Of a stretch of 64,000 nucleotides of DNA, positions 11,601 to 23,600 are shown one piece after another (the stretch's first letter is position 1; the number at the start of each line of letters is the position of its first letter). Source of the DNA: Siphonodentalium dalli (Eukaryota; Mollusca; Scaphopoda; Gadilida; Siphonodentaliidae); NCBI GenBank assembly GCA_032622095.1, contig CP136064.1:213296205-213360204 (forward strand), written 5' to 3'. The notes under the pieces were generated by a model that was not told the origin of the DNA, did not search any database, and saw only the letters and a program-made list of their open reading frames with translations. The position numbers and the translations under genes were made by a program.

Positions 11601-14600
11601 ACGCATTGACGCCGGTATATAAGCAATTTGTTCGTAACAGGCTGTTTTAATCTGGAGAAATATTACGTCACTCTGCACGAAGCAGCAAAATGTCATTATT
11701 AATTTTTAAATTTAATCCCCTAATCCCCCATTCAGCCCATTGTCTGTCTGGTCACTCACAGTGACGGCGCGCCTGCACAATGCATGTTTATGATTACATT
11801 GTATGTATGACGGTCGAGGTTTATGAGCACCAAGTGTAAGACAATAGCTTAATCAGCCAAATGTGAATCACGACAGATATGTTGTGGCTATTTGTCGTCA
11901 ATACCAATACAGTCAAAATAATATGCATGCTTGTATGACAGATTGTAATTTGATAATGGCGTAACAATATTAAGTTATTAGTTTCCAGATGTCACTTAGA
12001 TATTTTCGCAAGGATAAATATTTAATGATTTAAAACAAGATATTGATATAAAACAAAAAATAATGACATTAAGGACAATCCCGGGTCCCCCCCCCCCCCC
12101 CCACCAAATAACTTTTTCACATAAAGATTAATAAATTTTTAATAAATGAAATGATATATATAAAAATACTTCTAGTTCATGAAAATTATTTAAATTATTG
12201 TGTATTTTACCTGTGTCTGTTAGATTTTACGTTGTTAGTCATTAATTATGAACCGACCAGAAAACGATGATTTAATTTGGCCAAAGTTTTTTTTAATTTG
12301 GCCAAAAAACATTTGGCTAAAGTTTTTTTCATTTGGCTAATAAAATTTTCATTTGGCTAAACTTTTGGCTAAAGTTTTTTTCGGTCCAGCGCGAATACTG
12401 TCGATAGCCCTACCCGTTTCCGAGATCTGGTCTGCGCATGCGCGAAGCTGGCGTCGCACGGGCTCGGCGATCCGATAAAATTCGTATCCGGGGCAAGATA
12501 CATTCTCATACCAAATTTCAAGTCGATAGCTCCACCCGTTTCCGAGATCTCGTCGATGAGCCCGACGTTGTCCGGGCTATTCAAAAACCAAATTTCAAGT
12601 CGATAGCTCCACCCGTTTCCGAGATCTGGTCTGCGCATGCGCGAAGCTGGCGTCGCACGGGCTCGGCGACCCGATAAAATTCGTATCCGGGGCAAGACAC
12701 ATTCACATACCAAATTTCAAGTCGATAGCTCCACCCGTTGCCGAGATCTCGTCTGCGCATGCGCGAAGCGGGCGCCGCACGGGCTCGCCAATACGACAAC
12801 GTTCACCGCCTGGTCAAACTACACACACGTACCAAGTTTCGTCCCGATCGGTCGAGAATCGTAGATTTGTATAAATGACAGACAGACAGACAAACAAACA
12901 AACATACAGACAGAGGTCTTCAAAATATATATGAGACTAGCCGATGAGCCCGACGTTGTCCGGGCTATTCAAAAACCAAATTTCAAGTCGATAGCTCTAC
13001 CCAGCCCGACGTTGTCCGGGCTATTCAAAAACCAAATTTCAAGTCGATAGCTCTACCCGTTTCCGAGATCTGGTCTGCGCATGCGCGAAGCTGGCGTCGC
13101 ATGGGCTCGGCGACCCGATAAAATTCGTATCCGGGGCAAGATACATTCACATACCAAATTTCAAGTCGATAGCTCCACCCGTTTCCGAGATCTCGTCTGC
13201 GCATGCGCGAAGCTGGCGTCGCACGGGCTCGGCGACCCGATAAAATTCATATCCGGGGCAAGACACATTCACATAGCAAATTTCAAGTCGATAGCTCCAC
13301 CCGTTTCTGAGATCTCGTCTGCACATGCGCTGCACGGGCGCCGCACGGGCTCGCCAATACGACAACGTCCACCGCCTGGTCAAACTACACACACGTACCA
13401 AGTTTCGACCCGATCGGTCGAGAATCATAGATTTGTATAAATGACAGACAAACATACATACAGACAAACAGACAGACAAACAGAGGTCTTCAAAATATAT
13501 ATGATATTGATACTATATTATAAATTTATTCTTACAGTCGATATTATAGTAGAGTGGTACGTCCCACGTGGCCGGGATGGAACAATCAGTACTGATTCAT
13601 GCTTACAGTCGATAATATATTATATAGTTATTCTTACAGTTAATACCATATTATAACGTTATCCTTACAGTCAATATTATATTATACAGTTATTCTTAAT
13701 TAATACTATATTATAAATTTATTATTACAGTCGATATTATAGTGGAGTGGTACGTCCCATGTGGCCGGGATGGATCTATCAGTACTGTTACATGCTTACA
13801 GTAGATATTATATTATATAGTTATTCTTACAGTTATAACCCTATTATAAAGTTATTCTTACAGTCGATATTATAGTAGAGTGGTATGTCCCACGTGGCTG
13901 GGCTGGAACTATCAGTACTGCTGCATACTAATTTGCTGCTTATATCGTCTGTTGACACCTGAAATGAAAAGAAGTGACTTGTTATTAAATTAAATGGTAC
14001 TTGTTTTTAATTCTCCAGAGCTTTATATAAATATTAAGAAAATATATACACTAAACAGGTGTGCAGAAGGAATAATGACAAATTTTGCAAACAACTGATT
14101 TGAATGCGATTCATAAACTTTTCTGAACTGAAAGAACAAGAAGTTGCACCTTCGGGTGCTGGGATACCCCTCACACAAGCCTGAGTTTAGTGTGTCTATC
14201 ATTTGCAGAAATAGGTCCCCAGAGGGTGAATTTAGTGACAATATCCCACATAGCAGGCTAGCATCATTAAATTCACCCTCTGGGGACCTCAATCTGCTTA
14301 GGCCTCATCTTCTCTGGAAAGTTTCTTTATTATCAAATTTCCATAGAAACTTCTTCGCATAGATTCTATTTCTTTTTTAGTTTAGTTTCTCTATATCCCC
14401 AAATTGGCAGATTCCCAATGGGTGTACATCATAAAATTCACCATTTGGGAACTTCAATCTGAGTCCATGTCTCCATAGCATATAATGATGCTAGCCCACT
14501 GTGTGGGATAGCGTCACCAAATTCACCTTCATTCTGCAAATGACAGGCACACTAAACTCAGACATACCCCCATGGTGCCAAATTGAAACATGGTGAAGGA

Positions 14601-17600
14601 AACCAAATTTAAAATAAATAAAAGAAGGATAGAATGGAAAATGCAAACAATGTTATTTGGCATCTTATTAACCCTTTCAGTGCCAAGTCTGATTTTTGTA
14701 TCACCTAAGAGCTCTTTCCATCAATGTATCACATTATTATAATCAATAAATTTGAAAAATGATCAAGGAAATATGGGTTGATACAAAAATCGGACTTGGC
14801 ACTGAAAGGGTTAAAGGAGTCATGATGGCAAACCTTCATGCTAAAATTTCATTCAGGTAAATGTCCGGGTGGGGAAAATGTCCGCTCATAAAGGTGGGAA
14901 AATTTCCGGTGGGGAAATGTCTGGATACCATCGATATGAGTGTAAACAATCATCCACTGACATTGTGCCGGCTGCATGTTGCTGTCAGCAAATTCCGAAT
15001 TATTTATAAGAATAAAAACATAAGAAAATGGTCAGGTGTTCCGATACCAGATGGACTGGAATTCAATACAATGGCTGGACTTGAGAACTCAAATCAAAAT
15101 AGTGCTCTTGCATGTTAAACTTGGCATTCGGGCTGGATTTATATAATCATATTATCGGAAATAAAAAATAAATTCCACCCTCCCTCATCGATTAAAAACA
15201 TAAATTGTCGCTGACTCAGAAATGTTTTTTTGTTGGCCATAGATGTTTAAACGGACATGGATCATTCGAGCTTCCAAATTATGTCTGTGTAATGGGGAAG
15301 GAGGTTTAAGATAGGTTGACACATACACAAAATATTGATATACATGTACCGGCCTCTTATCCTCTGAAAAATACTTTCCATGGTCACAGACATTTTCGAG
15401 CTGCTTTAAATATTTTGCACAAAAGTGAAACGAATGCTCTTTATTTCTACCATATCAGGAATAGGCTAACACAGAATGCTCTTTTCTGGTTGTTTTTTGT
15501 TTGGGACCCAAACACTGTGTTCAAAGCTGTATTTTTTATGACTTCAATTTGTGAGGCATATAATGTTCATAGAAAATTAGATCGGGTATTTATCTACCTA
15601 TTTCGATACTGGGAAAAATTCAAAAGCGAATAGTATTAGGTATATTTTGGAGCGCAAACCGCCATGTGGCTTTAATTTACTTCATCATATGTCTGATGTA
15701 TACCATCCCCTAAAAATAACTCTAATTCAGTTACCTCCCCTATGTGGAGTTTTGCCTTACCGAAAATACTGTGTGAGCTCTTATTCTTGATGGGTATGTC
15801 ACCTTTCTGAAATCTAGTCTTACCCAGCATACTGTGTTATTTCGGTGGTCGAAATCAACAGTTGATATGGAATTTCCTGATCGTGAGAATGAAGGCTGAA
15901 GTTCGTCTCCCGTTATTGTCAACTGTTTTACAGTATTTGAGTCAGCAAACAATATTGTAGGAACATCCTCAACTGGAACTGTATGAAAAATAAACCATAT
16001 TAGGTAGAACCCACAAATGTAATTTTACGTCTATTTAGGGCATCAATGAACATTGAATAGAAAATAACCAAATACACAGGGAGAAATTTTATAAAAAACA
16101 AAAATTTTGGTCAGATAATTTAACCCTTCCATGACTGGAGGTTCCTGAAATTTTGTGAAAACCCCTTGCCAATTCATTCTCTTACATATGTGAGTCTCCC
16201 ATATATAAAAGAATACAATATTTGAGAGTTTTTGGATCATTGAGTGGACATGATCAGGACATTATATATTAGTACTCTATCGTTTGCTTGTACCCAAGAA
16301 CACAGATCACTGAGATCAGGAAACACTCTTTGATTGACTAAAAAATTATAACTTTTGCTCAAGCAAGCATAGTCCTTATCAAGGTAGAATTTTTTTCCGA
16401 TTATTCCATTTCCTTGAGTAATATGACAAACAGTCGTCTCGATAAGCTGAGGGACAAAAGTTGAATAAACATGAACATTATAATACATACCATTTTGAGC
16501 TTCACACGTGCCATTATTAACCATGTTATATCCTGGCTGACAGGAACAAGTGTAGCCTGGCTCCTTATTTTCACATATTTGATCACAGTATCCATCATAT
16601 AGACACTCGTCTAAATCTAAAAAAAAAAAATGTAAAGTAATTTTCACTTCAATCACTGAAAGGTTTTTCAATTCAGTTATAAACGTAGTGTAAAAGTACA
16701 ATTTTGCGTGGTATTAAATTTTTTGTGGTTTTGTGGCTGTTTGCAGCACTTCTATTTTTTTGAACTTGAATGATATTATTGCATGGGGGAAATATTGCTT
16801 GTTGCCATTAGTCGGAAAGCTCTCAAATGAATGGGAATGAAGTATTATTTACTCATCAGTTATTAATTTTCGGATTATCAAACTCAGGTTAATTGGGGAT
16901 AATCGACATATAGAATATCATTCTGCATACAGTAATGCCATAAGTAATCGACTCCTTAACCACAGCAGAATTATGGGTAACTTTTCAGGGAGAGCTTTCC
17001 GATGAATGGCAACAAGCTAGCCATATTTCCGACTAAATCCTGAAAAGTTACCCATAATTATGCTGTGGTTAAGAAGTCGATTATTTAGGGCATTACTGTA
17101 CCTACAGCTAGTTTTAAACAAACCAAAAAGAAAATTAATTTATCAGATACAGCAAAGGGAAATATCGAATACAAGTGGAAATGTGTCTAGCTAGATTTAT
17201 GACTGTGCAGTAGTGGACAGAGATGGTGGTCATCACATTATGAAGCCTAGTGGCAGGATAATTTATCATTTTATTATTTTTATTGTCCATAAAAAGCATA
17301 CAGGCAGGTCATATTTTTATGAGGTGGCAGGTGTCTCAGAAAAAGAAATGTTAGAGCATTAATTCTGTTTGGCCTAACTTGTCATGTTTAAAGATGGTCT
17401 ATCTCTCTGTAAACATGTATTATATAGTTACCGGTGTATAAAATATTAGATATGACTCGAAGACCCCTGTCCAGAAATGCTTTAATATTTCGAATATTTT
17501 CTGGTCTAAAAACGTGTGGTTGTTTAGCTAACGAACAAAAGTACTGTTAACAGAGACCAGAAATGTTATTGTGTAATTCTGTTAAAAATAAACGTTAATT

Positions 17601-20600
17601 AGACTCATCGCCTATAACTATGTAATCAAACAGCATAAACAATCAACCTGGGACATTTGACATTCGGAGCATAGCTTTGGGAACACCATAATGATCTCTG
17701 TCGCTATATGGTATCACGTAAATTTTCAGTCGTAAATGAATTTCGAAGTACAATTGCTAGTCGCGCTTGTACGTCGAACGAAAGAACCCCTCTTTTCCGT
17801 TTGCACATCCCGGGGAAGCCCTGGGAAATCCTGCCATTTGATTGGCTGGAGTCTTTAAAAAACGCCAGCTTTTTTATACAAATAAATACGTGGAACATCT
17901 AATTTTAGCTTATGGGCGTGGATAATCGATAACATAATTACTTCGCGCATGAGTAGTCCAAACAGGAATCTCTTCCGCTTTACATTGTTTCACCAGAAAC
18001 AAAGCGGAAAATATTTGAGAATAATCGATTAAAGTGTGTTCTATTGCAACTACTATGTTTAATTTGCGAAGGCATCGATTTTACAGGTGTCGCCATGGAC
18101 GCCATGATTCTGCGGAAGTATTTACGACTTTCGTAACCTACTTTCGTTTCTTGGCACCAAAATGTTTGACGTGCATAAATTAGTCTATTTTGGGAGTCTC
18201 TTGCCAGAATAATGATGTCACTCGCTCTGTGGTTTTTCGAGCTCGAGCAAATGACCTTGACTGCCATTTCGATTAATAGACGTACCATGCGCGACTCTGG
18301 GAGCAAATGTACGCTAAGTTTACTAAGACTGGTGAATTGTCTGTTCTAAACATAGAACAATAAAGTGTCTCATTTAATGATCTCATTTTATAATAAAATA
18401 TTCAAAATAAAAACAATATCAATTGATAGAATCGTTTCCGGGCAGGGATTTCCAACTCAAAGGTATTATTTCATACCAGGATACTATTTAAAATTTGTCA
18501 TTTAAAGAGATAATCCATCTTTAATGATTCCTTCTATTATAAAGTTCTAGGTGCATTGTCAAGTCTGTTATTAACATTCTTATTTCCAACAAATCTCTGT
18601 TCAACATACATGAACGGACTACATAAAAAACAAGAGGTGTGCACTCGCGTGCTAGCATACCCCCACCGTGGCAAATTCAACCCGCATTATCCGTAAACCC
18701 AACAAAAAAGATTTTTAACTTTAAAGAAAAATTCGGACTAATAATATCGATATGGTGTCACAAGAAGATTGTACAGAAAAATTTATTCAAATTGGTTCAT
18801 ATTTGTTAAAGTTATTAAGTCGGACAGAATTTTCTAAGTCAAAATAAGTCGAAAATGAAGTGTACTATTACGAAAAACAGTCTGAGCCAATCCCTAGCCG
18901 CATCATGTAGAGAGGGTATTGTGAGAAGCATGTATACCAAAAATTATTGAAATCGGTTAATATTTGTTAAAGTTATTAAGTCGGACAGAATTTTCTAAGT
19001 CAAAATAAGTCAAAAATGAGGCGTAAAAAAAAATCGGACCGAACCGCAATTAGCATCATTCGGAGAGGCAGTCCTAAGGAGATTGCATACACAAAAAATT
19101 ATTGAAATCGGTTCATAGTTGTTCCGAGTTATGAGGTCGGATGGACGGACACACGGAGGGAGAAAGCGTGACGGACGGACGAACGGACGGACGGACGCAG
19201 TCAATCCAGTATACCCCCCACTTTCGAAGAAAATATAATTATATAATAATAGGCGCAGGATTTAGGTGAATATCAGTAACAGGTGTGTAATAAGCTAAAA
19301 CCCCAAACAAACAAACCACAAAATGCATAGACCAGAATGTTTGGGTTCAGCAATGATAATATTCTGAGAAGATAGGTAAATAATGACAAGAAAAAATATC
19401 CTGATGATTGCAGAATATGCAGAGTGAAAACTGCATGGTACAAAGATTATACCAACAGCAGAGGAAACAAAGTGGTTTTCCGTTTGTGGTTTGCTAATTA
19501 ATATCTATACAATCTGATAACTGGTTGTTCCAAATGCAGAACGCAAATACTCACTGACAGAGAGATTATTTCAGGACAATAATCCATTCTCAACAACTCG
19601 GCTATTTCTGAATTGCTCGGAAATAACCTCTTCCATAATAGAAACCATATTACACGGCCTTGGGAATAAGGCGATGCCCTTGACTTATTGACGCATAGAT
19701 GTGAATGAAACAGAATTTATTCACTTTTACCAACTTGATCCTGCATTAAATAGTGATAAATTGCAATAAATGGCAAAAATTAGTTTAAAAAAAAAGTTTA
19801 ACAGACGAGTCTCTCAGTTAACAGAGGTATTTCTTGGTAGTATGCAAATGATCAATTATGTTATTGAAATAGCCTGGCAGATATGGTTGCTATTTATGGG
19901 AGAGGTTATTTCATGTAATAACGAAAACGGTCAAGCCGTTGAGATTGAACAACAAGACTGTGTATTAATTCTTTGTTGGGCAACTGCAATTTAATAGCAT
20001 GGTTTCAAAAAGAGGGTTCATTGACGTTGTTCACATTTTCCATTCAAGACTTATCCCTCTTTTTTGTTTATCTGAAAATGTTGGATTTCCATCCATCCGC
20101 TCATATGTCTCAACCATGGATCTCGATAAAATTTGGTATGCAGGTTTGGCATCAGGAGGGCTTTGAAAAGAGGATTCATAGACGTTGTTCACATTTTCCA
20201 TTCAAGAGTTATCCCACTTTGTTTATCTGAAAATGTTGGATTTTCTTCCTTCCACTCCAGGAGCTCCGCCTAAGTTGTTATAAATTGTGCTCCAAACACC
20301 ATTTGTTCATCCGATATTTTTGTTATTGAAATCTTTTTGGAAATATACATCTGGGATATTTAATAAAATATAAAACAACAAGAAGTTGCAGCTCGAGTGC
20401 TGGGATACCCCCATGGTGCCAATTGAATCCTGGTCAGAACGGAACCCAAATCTTATGACAAACAAAGAGGGATAACTCTTGAATGGAAATTGAGAACGTC
20501 AATGAAACCTCTTTTGAAAACCTTCCTGGTGCCAAACCTGCCTACCAAATTACAGTAATGCCCTAAATAATCGACTCCTTAATTATGGGTACTTTTTCAG

Positions 20601-23600
20601 GATTTAGTCGGAAATATCGCTCTCACTGAATGCTTTCCGATGAATGGCAACAAGCCATATTTCCAACAAAATCCTGAAAAATTACCCATAATTCTGCTGT
20701 AGTTAAGGAGTTGATTATTTAGTGCATTACTCTACATCGAGATTCGACAGTCCATGGTTGAGATATATGAGTGGACAGACAGAAATCCAACATTTTAATA
20801 CATGTGCAGAAGGATTCCTATTCATTGGTGGGAAATGTTGAGATAAGAAGTTCCACAAATGGCCTGGGGTTATTTGTAGAACTTATCATCTGAACATATT
20901 TCTATGGGAACTACTCATCAATGATGCATTACAAAAAGGGTTATACCTACAATGCATAATATTAAAATTTTGACAAATTTCAGATATTCAAAAAACTGCC
21001 TGTTTGATCTGAGACAAAATAAGATAAATTTAATAATTTACAAGATAAAACAACTAATGATCGACAGTTATTTTATTACAGATGTGATTATTCAGTTTAT
21101 AAATGGAAAATTGGAGTAATAAAAAGTTTACAACTGACAGATCCTAGACTTCTGTCTTTGAGAGGAATTGCCAAGAATATATCCTGATAACAGATGCCAA
21201 GATAAAACTGTGTGGTCTGTGTTCAAGAAGCAATCAAACACATTCAATTAGATGTACTTTCATTTCTCTTCCTTGAAGTAAACCCTTGGCTGACAATACA
21301 GACCACACACTGTGTTTTGAGTGTCCCTCAACTATATTAACCCTTTGGAGAGTATTTATAACGTCATATACATGACGTCATGCGTGAGTTAAACGTCAAT
21401 AGCAATAATTATTAACAAATTCGGGTCAAAAGAATCCAGTTATTCATTTTAATTGATGTGTATTTTCTGTTTACGTGTGCTATCATAATCTGTTGCACTT
21501 AGACATTGGGACATTATATTAATCAAAATATCTCCTATACAATTCATTTATAAATCAGATGATTAATTGAAGTTATGTCTACAAAAAAATGACACTTCTT
21601 GAAACACATTGAAATGTCATTCTACTCCAGAACCATATGGCGACATACATTTCGTTCTACTTGCCAAAGGGTTAAAGTCATATTACGTGCTTATTTCACT
21701 ACATTAAACTGATATTTTATGACTCAGCCACTACACACATTTAAACACGTTAAACACAACATCTGAACTACGCAGAAATGTGAACAAATACTCCTTAGTT
21801 TGTCCTGAACAAATCATCGATAAATAAATGAGAAATATTTTGCCAACGCGAAGAGTCACTTCATTTAACCCTTTACCCAACAAACCGGCCAAATAAAGCT
21901 TCAACAGCCTAAAATATCTTCGGTCTGTCTCAATAGAACCATACAAATATGGATATCATTGGAACCGGCTCCTTGACCACATTGTGATAGTTACAGTTAT
22001 GCCCTGTGCCAATGCATTCTCTTATATATGCGAGTCGACCATAGGTCGCCTCGCATATATAAGAGAATGCATTGGCCTAAAAAAAATCTTTCTTTAACAC
22101 TTTTTACCATTTTTTCTTACATACTTTAACAATTTTATAATTTTTAATGTGTTAAGCCAATGCATTCTCTTATATATGCGAGGCGACCTATGGTCGACTC
22201 GCATATATAAGAGAATGCATTGGCACAGGGCCCTTCTGTTGGGTAAAGGGTTAATTTATACTAAAGAAATGCATTGTGTACTGGTAATTTTGATACAATA
22301 TTTATTGAAATACCAGAGTTGAGCAAGTTTGTTTGCTCTGCGAGACAACAGTCTTTCAAATCACTTTACCTATCAAATATATATTGCACTGTGAGCAAAA
22401 ATAACAAGCAGAACTTAAGTAGAAACTCAAGGTGAAAAGGTAACATGCCCCACATTCACTGCCCAAACCCATTACCCACCTCCACATGTACAAACATTTC
22501 AAATCAGAAAGGGAAATAGGGAATAACTTGTCAAGGTCATGTCCAAGTTCACTGATCTGTCATGAAGTACAGTAATACTCTAATTAATCGACCTCTTAAC
22601 CACAGCAGAATTATTGGTAACTTTTCAGGATTTAGTCGGAAATATGGCTTGTTGACATTCATCGGAAAGCTCTCAGGGAGAGCTTTCCGATGAATGGCAA
22701 CAAGCCATATTTCCGACTAAATCCTGAAAAGTTACAGCTTTCCGATGAATGGCAACAAGCCATATTTCCGACTAATTAGAGCATTACTGTAGAGATCAAA
22801 TTTGTTAACAACATACTGAATATTGAGGAGTTTGGTCTCATTGCTCACCTATATGTATAGTTTCTTTTGTACTATAAGTTTTATAGGAGTAATTGACATT
22901 GCTCACCTATATAAATTTATATATACGAGGCTACACGGTACAGTTTCCCTTGTTTTTGAGGATTGGGATGAGTTTTATAGGAGTTTGCTTACCTATACAT
23001 GGTATAGTTTCTTCTGATTTGTCAGGATTGGAACTGTTAGAGACGTAACCATCCTCACACACACATCGAGGACCAAGGACCGTCTCCCGACAGGAATGTT
23101 GGCAATTATTACCTTTGCAGGAATTGTTAGCTGAAAGTGATAGGGTGGCTGTTAAAGATAAATTTATGGTTCCAGGCAAGCCTTGAAATAGAGTGTCTGT
23201 CATTTGCAGAATGAGGTCAGCAGGGTAGCATCACTAAATTCACCCTCTGGGAACCTCATTCTGCTTGGGGGGGGGCAGTGTCTGGTTTCTGCATGGAAGG
23301 AGGTGGGGTAGTTTCAGTGAGTGGTTTCTGCATACAATTTCATAATGAAATTAACTCTCTGTGAAGTTTAAAATTTCTCCATTATGAAAATGTTCAAGCC
23401 CAATGTATATTATACAGATTCTAGCTGAAATGAAGATTACCCTTGCAAGTCTTGAAATATTGTGTTTGTCATTGCAGAATAAGGTTCACAGAGGGTTAAT
23501 TTAGTGACACTATCCCACACAGCATGGGCTAGAATCACCAAATTCACCCTCTGGGGACCTCATTCTGCTTTGGCCTCATCTTCTGGGAAGTATCTATAGT

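Noticed and set aside
12369-13440. Frames rich in R and A (MREAGVARARR type) on both strands
   Set aside because: They come from the CG-rich internal tandem unit of the GACAGACA-tailed repeat.
14023-14292. Frames with MRSPEGEFSD motifs (also at 9.0, 23.8, 34.4 and 54.6 kb)
   Set aside because: They are translations of the GGTCCCCAGAGGGTGAATTT stem of family D MITEs.
17980-18306. 108-codon minus-strand frame as a gene
   Set aside because: No recognisable domain and it sits inside a mobile element; kept only as a finding about extra internal DNA.
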